Shown here in pieces: positions 7,383-13,957 of a stretch of DNA of 13,957 nucleotides. The notes under the pieces are model-generated. The model did not search any database. It worked only from the letters and a program-made list of their open reading frames with translations, and had not been told where the DNA came from. The translations under genes and the position numbers were made by a program. Every line of letters begins with the position of its first letter. Position 1 is the stretch's first letter. The stretch spans positions 1-13,957 of the forward strand of contig JAFZLE010000120.1 in NCBI GenBank assembly GCA_017551645.1, in the 5' to 3' direction. Origin of the DNA: Clostridia bacterium. Its GTDB lineage: Bacteria > Bacillota > Clostridia > Christensenellales > Aristaeellaceae.

Positions 7383-7882
7383 TGAAGATACGCATTGCCG
7401 GGATCGTAAACGATTCCATAGTGGACGGGCCGGGCTTCCGGCTGGCGGTGTTCACCCAGGGATGTCCCCATAACTGCCCGGGCTGCCACAACCCCGAGAC
7501 CCACGATTTTAACGGGGGCAAAGAGGACGACACGGAGCGCATCATAGGCATGCTCCGGGACAATCCCCTGCTGGACGGGGTGACCCTGACGGGCGGGGAT
7601 CCTTTCTGCCAGAGCGGGCCCTGCGCCGAGATAGCCGAGGCGGCAAAGCAGATGGGGCTGAATGTTTGGGCGTATTCCGGCTGGACCTGGGAAGAGCTGA
7701 GCAGGATTGCCGAGGCGAACCCCGACACGGCGCGGCTGCTGAAAAGCGTCGACGTGCTGGTGGACGGGCGCTTTGAACTGAGCCAGCGCACGCTGGAACT
7801 GCGTTTCAGGGGCAGCAGGAACCAAAGGCTCATAGACGTGCCGGCGACCTTAAGGGACGGCTGCGTGACGGAAGTCAAGTGA
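7382..7882 (+). CDS. nrdG: Anaerobic ribonucleotide reductase activating protein (radical SAM)
   Basis: A radical-SAM activase that cleaves S-adenosylmethionine to create the glycyl radical on NrdD. The 166 residues fit the small NrdG class. The [4Fe-4S] motif is CPHNCPGC (Cys28, Cys32, Cys35; CxxxCxxC), preceded by SIVDGPGFRLAVFTQG, and the SAM-binding GGDP lies in TLTGGDPF at about 69-76. DVLVDGRF and the ending RLIDVPATL are typical of the family. The ATG shares one base with the nrdD stop (TGATG), and no strong ribosome site is visible, so translation is probably coupled, matching the need for NrdD and NrdG together. A hairpin terminator follows within ten bases. Very confident. Confidence 0.96.
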   Translation: MKIRIAGIVNDSIVDGPGFRLAVFTQGCPHNCPGCHNPETHDFNGGKEDDTERIIGMLRDNPLLDGVTLTGGDPFCQSGPCAEIAEAAKQMGLNVWAYSGWTWEELSRIAEANPDTARLLKSVDVLVDGRFELSQRTLELRFRGSRNQRLIDVPATLRDGCVTEVK

Positions 7883-7889
7883 TCCTCAT

Positions 7890-7921
7890 AAGCGGAAGGA
7901 ATGAAAGCCTTCCGCTTGTTT
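7890..7921 (+). terminator. Rho-independent-like terminator after nrdG
   Basis: Ten perfect pairs, AAGCGGAAGG (7890-7899) with CCTTCCGCTT (7908-7917), around an 8-base loop, followed by GTTT. The T-tract is short, so termination may be incomplete. It lies 8 bases after the nrdG stop and before the next promoter. Confidence 0.8.
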
Positions 7922-7938
7922 GATACCTGGGGACGCGG

Positions 7939-7967
7939 TTGACTTTTGCCCCGGGGCAGGTTACAAT
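7939..7967 (+). promoter_or_regulatory. Promoter of the phosphodiester glycosidase gene with palindromic spacer
   Basis: TTGACT (7939-7944) and TACAAT (7962-7967) are separated by 17 bases. The spacer holds the perfect 12-base palindrome TGCCCCGGGGCA (7947-7958), a possible operator. The predicted transcript starts near 7974 and runs about 26 bases to the ATG at 8000, so this gene appears to have its own promoter rather than depend on nrdDG. Confidence 0.72.
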
Positions 7968-7999
7968 ACCCGTGTATACGCGCCGCTTGGAGGAATGAA

Positions 8000-9181
8000 A
8001 TGAAAAAGCTTATCGCAGCGCTTTTGTCACTTATGCTGCTTGCGGGCATGTTTGCCGCGGGGGAGGAGGACCTGCAGTCGAAGTATTCGGCGCTGGTCAG
8101 CGAGACCCTGCGCACACTTTGCCGCGTAGGCACGGAGGAGCTGAACAAATGGGGCAGCGGCAACTACGTGATACGGGATTCTGCCGCCTGGAACACGCTT
8201 ATACGCTACGATTCGGGCTGGTTCGGCAAGCTGAGCAGGAGCGAGTTCAAGGACTTTGTCAGCGACAACTACGTGCGCACGGGCGAAAAGAACTTCGAGT
8301 GCGACGTGTGGGGCACGTATAAGGTGATCTACCAGAGCCGAAAGCTGACGAGGGAGTTCACGCTCGGCTACCATTTCGTGTTCGAGAACATATCGAAAAA
8401 CGCCAAGAAAGAGGAGTATAAGCTTAAGAGCTTCAGCAATCTCCCGGTGGAAGCGGAAGCGGAGACCGCCAGGGTCCGGAGCGAAGATGACGAGGGCATA
8501 GAAGTGTCCTGCATAACGGGCTCCAGCTACCGGGGCTATGTGGTCATGATAGAAGACCCCGCGCGTGTGAGCGTGGGCGTGATAGACACGATCGGTTCCG
8601 GCGACGGCTGGAGGATAGACCAGATCAGCAACAAGTACGGCGCCCTGATCGCCATAAACGGAGGCGCGTTTTCGGATTCCTCCAAAAACAAGTCCAATTC
8701 CGGCAAGGCGGAGGGCTATGTGGTGAGCGAGGGGACGGCGAAAAACGGCAACAATCCCAGGGCGGATTACTGCAATATAGTGATGGGCTTCGACGCCGAC
8801 AATATACTGCACGTGGGCACATTCACAAATGACCAGCTGAAAAAAATGCAGTTAAGGGACGCGCTGTCCTTCAACCAGGCTTTCGTACAGGACGGAAAGC
8901 GCGTGAACCAGCCCAAGAACAGCAGTTATTCCGCCCGCACGGGCATAGGCCAGGACGCGGAGGGCAGGGTATACTTCGTTGTGATACAGGGCCGCCAGCC
9001 GGACAGCCTGGGGGCGTGCTTTGACGATATGGCGGATATTTTCGTAAGCCTGGGCTGCGTGAACGCCGGCAACCTGGACGGCGGCAACTCCACCGCGCTG
9101 TTCATGAACGGGGAAAGCGTGTACTCCGCATACCAGGGCGAGACCTCCCGCAAGATCCCCACGGCGTTCATCGTAAGGTGA
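8000..9181 (+). CDS. Secreted phosphodiester glycosidase (NAGPA-domain) family protein
   Basis: The 393-residue product starts with a signal peptide (MKKLIAALLSLMLLAGMFAA) that has no lipobox cysteine, so release by signal peptidase I is expected. Residues about 25-170 form a region I do not recognise. The C-terminal 175-393 matches the NAGPA/phosphodiester glycosidase domain (DUF2233-like): AINGGAF (218-224), ARTGIGQ (312-318), YFVVIQGRQPDSLGA (325-339), NLDGGNSTALFMNG (358-371) and RKIPTAFIV at the end. Relatives cleave or remodel sugar phosphodiester bonds, and bacterial members are linked to exopolysaccharide or wall glycans; the substrate here is unknown. The ATG at 8000 was preferred because GGAGG sits 6 bases upstream. 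The upstream in-frame TTG at 7946 lies inside the promoter, and the ATG at 7995 meets a stop after one codon. Monocistronic by position. Confidence 0.87.
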   Translation: MKKLIAALLSLMLLAGMFAAGEEDLQSKYSALVSETLRTLCRVGTEELNKWGSGNYVIRDSAAWNTLIRYDSGWFGKLSRSEFKDFVSDNYVRTGEKNFECDVWGTYKVIYQSRKLTREFTLGYHFVFENISKNAKKEEYKLKSFSNLPVEAEAETARVRSEDDEGIEVSCITGSSYRGYVVMIEDPARVSVGVIDTIGSGDGWRIDQISNKYGALIAINGGAFSDSSKNKSNSGKAEGYVVSEGTAKNGNNPRADYCNIVMGFDADNILHVGTFTNDQLKKMQLRDALSFNQAFVQDGKRVNQPKNSSYSARTGIGQDAEGRVYFVVIQGRQPDSLGACFDDMADIFVSLGCVNAGNLDGGNSTALFMNGESVYSAYQGETSRKIPTAFIVR

Positions 9182-9229
9182 GCTTCGGGGCGTTTATACC
9201 CGCCCGATAACAGAATAGACCATACCACC

Positions 9230-9257
9230 GAAACGCGGCCGGAACAGGCTGCGTTTC
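9230..9257 (+). terminator. Possible terminator hairpin after the phosphodiester glycosidase gene
   Basis: GAAACGCGGCC (9230-9240) pairs with GGCTGCGTTTC (9247-9257) in an 11-pair stem with one G-T pair and a 6-base loop. No T-tract follows on the plus strand, so it may work as a weak or Rho-dependent end, or stabilise the transcript. It separates the glycosidase gene from the next promoter. Confidence 0.5.
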
Positions 9258-9279
9258 TCCGTAAAATGTTAAGTCGGTA

Positions 9280-9308
9280 TTGACAAAAACATACGATTGA
9301 TGTAAAAT
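9280..9308 (+). promoter_or_regulatory. Promoter of the sugar ABC transporter operon
   Basis: A perfect TTGACA (9280-9285) and TAAAAT (9303-9308) are 17 bases apart, the best -35 box in the window. The start should be near 9314, giving a leader of about 46 bases. Such a strong core promoter suits a highly expressed binding-protein gene and implies control by a repressor. Confidence 0.82.
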
Positions 9309-9325
9309 ACACTACGCTAATAAAA

Positions 9326-9339
9326 AGGGCATATGCCCT
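9326..9339. promoter_or_regulatory. Perfect palindrome in the ABC operon leader, candidate operator
   Basis: AGGGCATATGCCCT is a 14-base perfect palindrome about 12-25 bases after the predicted transcript start and 7 bases before the GGAGG ribosome site (9347-9351). This is a normal place for a repressor operator. It is not a CcpA cre site and lacks the central CG common in LacI-family operators, so the binding protein is unknown. Confidence 0.55.
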
Positions 9340-9359
9340 GTAATTTGGAGGCATAAAGT

Positions 9360-10892
9360 ATGAAGAAGCTTATTTCCCTGGTTCTGGCGCTGGTCATGCT
9401 GGCCGGCGTTGCCGCTGTGGGCGAGGGCTTCGCCGCCTCATACGACATCACCGTATGGGTCGCCGAGGAGATCAAGGAGCTCACCGCGCAGCAGATCGAA
9501 GCGTTCAACAGCAGCAATCAGTATGGCATCAAGTTCAATGCCACCATCGAAGCCGTATCCGAAGCCGTCGCCGCTGACAACATGGTCAACGACGTGGAAG
9601 CGGGCGGCGATATCTTCTGCTTCCCGCAGGATCAGTTCGCCCGTCTGGTCAAGGCCGGCGCTCTGTCCAAGCTTGGCGTAGCGGCCAGTGAAAAGGTCAC
9701 TGCCGAGAACGCTGCGGGCGTTGTGGCGGCTGCCAAGAGCGGCGATTCGCTGTATGCTTATCCCCTGACCGCCGACAACGGCTACTTCCTGTTCTACGAC
9801 AAGAGCGTCATCCCGGAGGAAGACATCGATTCTCTGGAAGCCCTGATCGCCGACTGCGAAGCTGCCCAGAAGTATTTCGCGTTTGAGATGCAGACTTCTT
9901 CCTGGTACCTGGCGTCCTTCTTCTTCGGGACCGGCTGCGTGAGCGAGTGGACCACCGATGACGCGGGCACCTTCATTTCCGTGCGCGACACCTTCAACAG
10001 CCCCGAGGGCCTCATCGCCGTCAAGGGCATGGAGAAGCTTGTAAAGAGCCCCTTCCACCTGTCTTCTTCCAAGGCGGACTCCTTCGAGAGCAACGCGGCT
10101 GTCGTAGTGACCGGTATCTGGGACTACGAGCTGGCCAAGCAGATCCTGGGCGACAACCTGGGCGTCAGCGACCTGCCCTCCTTCACCGTGGACGGCGAGG
10201 AGTATCACATCGGTTCCTTCAACGGCTGCAAGCTCATGGGCGTAAAACCCAGCAATGACGCTTACCGTCAGGCCGCGCTCCACTTCCTGGCTCAGTACCT
10301 GACCGGCGAGGAGTGCCAGATGCAGCGCTTCAACGCCAAGAGCTGGGGTCCCTCCAACCTGGTAGCCCAGGCTTCCGAAGAAGTTCAGGCCAACCCCGGC
10401 CTGGCCGCCCTGCTCAAGCAGGCTCCCTATTCCGTGCCTCAGGGCCAGATCCACGGCTCCTGGTGGGGAATCGCCCAGGTCATCGCGGACGACGTGAAGC
10501 TCGCCACTGACGAGGCGGGTCTGCAGGCAGCGCTGGACAATTACCAGGCCAAGATCGAAGAGCTGTTCACCCTGGACAACACCGCGCTGCTGTTCGTGGG
10601 CGCCTGGAACGGCTGGAACAATGCCGACACAGACAAGACCTACTACCTGGCCAGCAAGGGCGACGGCACCTACGCGCTGACCTTTGACGTGCCTGAGAGC
10701 GGATACATGGGCGGCCGTGTGGTCAATCCCGGTTCCTGGGACACCGACAAGGGCTTTGCTCAGGTCACCGAAGGCGCCGATCTGATCCAGGATCTGGGCG
10801 CTGACAACCCCGACAACAACATCGTGTTCGCCGCGCCCGGCAATTACACCATCACCTGGGACGGCGAGGCGTTCAGCATCGTTAAGAACTGA
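9360..10892 (+). CDS. Sugar ABC transporter solute-binding protein with C-terminal starch-binding-like module
   Basis: Captures an oligosaccharide outside the membrane for the permeases encoded downstream. The 510 residues exceed the usual 390-430 of MalE-type proteins. Residues 1-26 are a signal peptide without lipobox cysteine (VMLAGVAAVGEGFAA). About 27-400 is the MalE-like two-lobed domain, with ITVWVAEEIKELTAQQIEAF, GGDIFCFPQDQFARLVKAG, YAYPLTADNGYFLFYDKSV and VTGIWDYELAKQIL. About 408-510 is a separate beta-rich domain, starting LLFVGAWNGWN (Trp416, Trp419) and ending GNYTITWDGEAFSIV, resembling SusE/SusF-type or CBM-like starch-binding modules. Cargo is probably maltodextrin, judged from this domain and the MalFG-like partners; other glucans are possible. 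A GGAGG site lies 8 bases before the ATG. It is the first gene of the operon and is followed by a strong hairpin. Confidence 0.9.
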   Translation: MKKLISLVLALVMLAGVAAVGEGFAASYDITVWVAEEIKELTAQQIEAFNSSNQYGIKFNATIEAVSEAVAADNMVNDVEAGGDIFCFPQDQFARLVKAGALSKLGVAASEKVTAENAAGVVAAAKSGDSLYAYPLTADNGYFLFYDKSVIPEEDIDSLEALIADCEAAQKYFAFEMQTSSWYLASFFFGTGCVSEWTTDDAGTFISVRDTFNSPEGLIAVKGMEKLVKSPFHLSSSKADSFESNAAVVVTGIWDYELAKQILGDNLGVSDLPSFTVDGEEYHIGSFNGCKLMGVKPSNDAYRQAALHFLAQYLTGEECQMQRFNAKSWGPSNLVAQASEEVQANPGLAALLKQAPYSVPQGQIHGSWWGIAQVIADDVKLATDEAGLQAALDNYQAKIEELFTLDNTALLFVGAWNGWNNADTDKTYYLASKGDGTYALTFDVPESGYMGGRVVNPGSWDTDKGFAQVTEGADLIQDLGADNPDNNIVFAAPGNYTITWDGEAFSIVKN

Positions 10893-10957
10893 TGACCGAA
10901 ACCCTTCAATTCTGAACTCAGTCAAGATTTGAAAGGCTTCTGACACGTAAGGTATTA

Positions 10958-10989
10958 GGCCGGAGCCAGATCGAATTCTGGCTCCGGCC
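10958..10989 (+). terminator. Strong intercistronic hairpin between binding-protein and permease genes
   Basis: GGCCGGAGCCAGA (10958-10970) and TCTGGCTCCGGCC (10977-10989) form 13 perfect pairs around a 6-base loop, followed by GTATTTAC, not a true T-tract. It lies 66 bases after the binding-protein stop and 23 bases before the permease ATG. It probably acts as a partial terminator or mRNA 3'-end stabiliser, so that the binding protein is made in excess over the permeases. Confidence 0.8.
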
Positions 10990-11012
10990 GTATTTACAAA
11001 GGGGCTATGCTT

Positions 11013-12554
11013 ATGAAGAGATACAGCGACCTTGAATACCTACGCCTGTCAAAACTGCAGAAATTTTTGTACAGGCTGGAGAGCTTCTTCTGCTCCATAC
11101 CCGTAGCGGTCTGGCACACTATCAAAAAACTGGGCCTCGCGATATGGAGCTTTATAAAGGGGATCGGGCTGGGCATCGCGGAAGTAGTCACCACTTTCAA
11201 GAACGGCTCTAAACCCACGCGCCTGAGCTACGTCATAATGGGCGCGGGCTGTTTCGCCCACGGCCAGATACTCAGGGGCATACTGTTTTTGCTGTTTGAG
11301 ATAGTATTCATATTCTACATGGTGACGACCGGCGCCTATTGGCTGAGCATGCTGCCTTCCCTGGGCAAACTGGGACCCACCAAGGATTACAACGTGATAC
11401 TGGACGTATACACCACCCACTATCACGACAACTCATTCAAGATACTGCTTTACGGCGTGCTCACCATATTTTTTATCATCGCTTTCATATACACCTGGTG
11501 GGTGAACATCCGCCAGAGCAAGACCGCCGAGCAGATACTGGCTTCAGGCAAAAAGCTCAAGAGCGGCAGGGACGACCTGAGGAGCCTGGTGGACGATTCC
11601 TTCCACAAGACGCTGCTGGCGCTGCCCATGACCGGCATACTGGTGTTCACGGTGATGCCCATAGTGTTCATGATGCTGGTGGCGTTCACCAATTACGACG
11701 GCGCCCACAACGGCTACAGCAACAACCTGTTCCACTGGGTGGGGCTGGACAACTTCAACACCATGCTCTCCTGGACCAGCAACACCTCCAGCGGCGCGCA
11801 AAGCTACGCCGCCACATTCGGAGAGGTGCTGACCTGGACGCTGATCTGGGCGTTTTTCGCCACCTTCACCAACTACTTCCTGGGCATGATGGTGGCCATG
11901 GCCATCAACAAAAAGGGCATCAGGTTTAAAAAGGGCTGGCGCACCATACTGGTAATGACCATAGCCATTCCCCAGTTCATCAGCCTGCTGTACGTCAGCA
12001 AGATGTTCGCCAAGAACGGCCTTATCAACAACTTCCTGATAGACATGAAGTGGATAGATACGGCGCTGCCGTTCTTTGAGAAGGCCTCGTGGGCCCGTGT
12101 GACGGTCATACTGATCAACATCTGGATCGGCATACCCTACCTTATGCTCACAGCTACCGGCATATTGATGAACATACCCCAGGACCTGTACGAATCCGCC
12201 CGCATAGACGGCGCCAGCGGCTGGCAGCAGTACAGCAAGATAACCCTGCCCTACATGCTGTTCGTGACCGGGCCGTACCTGCTCACCCAGTTTACCGGCA
12301 ACATGAACAACTTCAACGTCATCTTCCTGCTCACGGGCGGCGCGCCCAATAACCCCGCGGCCTCCAACTCGGCAGGCACGGTGGGCTATACGGACCTGCT
12401 GATCACCTGGCTGTACAAGATCACCATGGGCGCGGAAAGCCAGTATTACCTGGCTTCGGTGGTCGGCATAATGGTGTTCGTGGTGGTCGCGCTGATCACC
12501 CTGGTGGCATACTCCTTGCTGCCTTCCATCAAGAACGAGGAGGACTTCCAGTGA
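11013..12554 (+). CDS. Sugar ABC transporter permease, MalF-like
   Basis: One of two membrane subunits of the importer. The protein has 513 residues, close to Escherichia coli MalF in length but differently arranged at the N-terminus. Residues 1-70 are partly amphipathic and basic, followed by two extra helices near 85-110 and 145-165 and a charged cytoplasmic linker. The permease domain then runs from about 190 with six hydrophobic segments. The EAA loop that docks on the ATPase reads ESARIDGASGWQQYSKITLP, at about 395-414. The end SIKNEEDFQ is hydrophilic. The second ATG at 11013 was chosen because AAAGGGG (10998-11004) is 8 bases from it and only 2 from the ATG at 11007, which is in frame and adds two residues. 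It overlaps the next gene by one to four bases. The maltodextrin role is inferred from family resemblance and the binding protein. Confidence 0.92.
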   Translation: MKRYSDLEYLRLSKLQKFLYRLESFFCSIPVAVWHTIKKLGLAIWSFIKGIGLGIAEVVTTFKNGSKPTRLSYVIMGAGCFAHGQILRGILFLLFEIVFIFYMVTTGAYWLSMLPSLGKLGPTKDYNVILDVYTTHYHDNSFKILLYGVLTIFFIIAFIYTWWVNIRQSKTAEQILASGKKLKSGRDDLRSLVDDSFHKTLLALPMTGILVFTVMPIVFMMLVAFTNYDGAHNGYSNNLFHWVGLDNFNTMLSWTSNTSSGAQSYAATFGEVLTWTLIWAFFATFTNYFLGMMVAMAINKKGIRFKKGWRTILVMTIAIPQFISLLYVSKMFAKNGLINNFLIDMKWIDTALPFFEKASWARVTVILINIWIGIPYLMLTATGILMNIPQDLYESARIDGASGWQQYSKITLPYMLFVTGPYLLTQFTGNMNNFNVIFLLTGGAPNNPAASNSAGTVGYTDLLITWLYKITMGAESQYYLASVVGIMVFVVVALITLVAYSLLPSIKNEEDFQ

Positions 12555-13435
12555 TGAGTGACGTAAAAGTGCAGAAAGCCATGAAACAGCACATGGGCCT
12601 TACCGCCTCCCGCCGCATCAGCAACACAGCCATATACATCGTGCTGACGGTCATGAGCGTCATATGGCTCATACCGTTCATATGCATAGTGCTGCAGTCC
12701 TTCCGCGTGGAATCCACCTGGCAGGTGGGCTACGTCATTCCCAGGCAGTGGGGATGGAACAATTACGTGAACCTGGCTAATACGGACTTCTGGCGCTGGT
12801 ACACCAACACCTTCGTTCTCGCCATACTGACCGCCATACTGCAGACGGTGATCGTGCTGTGCATGAGCTACACACTGAGCCGCTTCCGTTTTAAGATGAG
12901 GAAGCCCCTTATGAAGTTCATGCTGGTGCTGGGCCTGTTCCCGGGCATGATGACCATGATCATCCTCTACCGCGTGCTGGCGGACCTGGGCCTGACCCAG
13001 AAGAACTCCATACCGGGCCTGCTGCTCGTGTATGTCGCATCCAGCGGCATGGGCTACTACGTGTCAAAGGGCTTCTTCGACACCATATCCAAGAGCCTGG
13101 ACGAGGCCGCCCGTGTGGACGGCGCGAACCGATTCAAGGTGCTGGTGAAGATAATCCTGCCCCTGTCCAAGCCCATAGTCATCTACACCGTGCTGACCGC
13201 GTTCATGGGTCCCTGGGGCGACTTTGTGTTCGCCAGGTACATCTCCATGGGCACCTCAGCGGGCAAGAACGTGGCAGTCGGTATGTATGACTGGCTGAGC
13301 CAGGACCAGATCGGCAAAAACTACACCATGTTCTGCGCCGGCGGCGTACTGGTGGCCCTGCCGGTAACGATACTGTTCCTGTTCCTGCAAAGGTACTATG
13401 TGGAAGGTATCACAGGCGGCGCGGTCAAAGGATAG
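12554..13435 (+). CDS. Sugar ABC transporter permease, MalG-like
   Basis: The second membrane subunit, 293 residues, the normal MalG size, with six predicted helices starting near residue 25 (AIYIVLTVMSVIWLIPFICI). The EAA loop is EAARVDGANRFKVLVKIILP, at about 190-209, matching the family consensus. It ends FLQRYYVEGITGGAVKG, a standard C-terminus for this group. AGGAGG (12538-12543) lies 10 bases before the ATG at 12554 and 7 before an in-frame GTG at 12551, so either start is possible; the GTG adds one residue. The start overlaps the MalF-like gene's stop (TGATG), ensuring coupled synthesis of the heterodimer. A 15-base gap separates it from the ATPase gene. Strong family call. Confidence 0.94.
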   Translation: MSDVKVQKAMKQHMGLTASRRISNTAIYIVLTVMSVIWLIPFICIVLQSFRVESTWQVGYVIPRQWGWNNYVNLANTDFWRWYTNTFVLAILTAILQTVIVLCMSYTLSRFRFKMRKPLMKFMLVLGLFPGMMTMIILYRVLADLGLTQKNSIPGLLLVYVASSGMGYYVSKGFFDTISKSLDEAARVDGANRFKVLVKIILPLSKPIVIYTVLTAFMGPWGDFVFARYISMGTSAGKNVAVGMYDWLSQDQIGKNYTMFCAGGVLVALPVTILFLFLQRYYVEGITGGAVKG

Positions 13436-13450
13436 AAGGGAGGATATTAT

Positions 13451-13957
<507 letters not shown>

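Noticed and set aside
9260..9359. CcpA cre site at the sugar operon promoter
   Set aside because: No stretch keeps the central CG with the needed flanking pattern; the only clear symmetric element is the palindrome at 9326-9339, which is not cre-like.
9438..10946. 502-codon open frame antisense to the solute-binding protein gene
   Set aside because: A shadow of the strongly biased codons of the real gene; no ribosome site or known motif, and the opposite strand has a full signal peptide, domain content and promoter.

Overview
The window reads as chromosomal DNA of an anaerobic, moderately high-GC bacterium, most likely a Clostridia-type member of the Bacillota (gut or rumen lineages fit well). 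The support is strong GGAGG-type ribosome binding sites, an oxygen-sensitive class III ribonucleotide reductase with its activase, a VanW/G5-type wall protein, a Gram-positive style sugar ABC system with an MsmX-like ATPase, and near-consensus sigma-A promoters. The taxon is inferred from protein style only. No mobile element, rRNA, tRNA or CRISPR array was seen, and the longest gene-free stretch is about 276 bases (4788-5063).

Layout. (1) 1-4787, minus strand: a tight five-gene operon read right to left: a D-2-hydroxyacid dehydrogenase of the glycerate dehydrogenase/hydroxypyruvate reductase type, an EamA/DMT transporter, a VanW-family membrane-anchored protein, a maltose/galactoside-type O-acetyltransferase, and the bifunctional NAD(P)H-hydrate repair enzyme Nnr, which is cut by the left edge. 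Junctions overlap by 1-4 bases or are about 10 bases apart, so the operon is probably co-transcribed and translationally coupled from one strong promoter at 4825-4853. (2) 4788-5063: a divergent, AT-rich regulatory region with two good promoters, a dyad inside the plus-strand promoter spacer, an untranslated-leader hairpin, and three copies of the octamer ATTTGACT. (3) 5064-7882, plus strand: nrdD and nrdG, the anaerobic ribonucleotide reductase and its radical-SAM activase, ended by a hairpin terminator. (4) 8000-9181: a secreted phosphodiester glycosidase (NAGPA-domain) protein with its own promoter. (5) 9280-13957: a sugar (probably maltodextrin) ABC import operon: solute-binding protein with a C-terminal starch-binding-like module, a strong intercistronic hairpin, MalF-like and MalG-like permeases, and an MsmX/UgpC-type ATPase cut by the right edge.

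How it fits together. nrdDG supplies deoxyribonucleotides without oxygen. The right-hand operon imports an oligosaccharide, and the extra domain on its binding protein suggests capture of starch-like glycans. The left operon mixes metabolite handling (hydroxyacid reduction, export, acetylation, repair of damaged NAD(P)H) with a wall-linked VanW protein, and its genes have no obvious single pathway. Nothing here forms a clear defence or otherwise unknown system. The points most worth a second look are the binding protein-glycan module fusion without a lipobox, the palindromes sitting inside or just after promoters, the repeated octamer between the divergent operons, and the 13-bp hairpin separating the binding-protein gene from its permeases.
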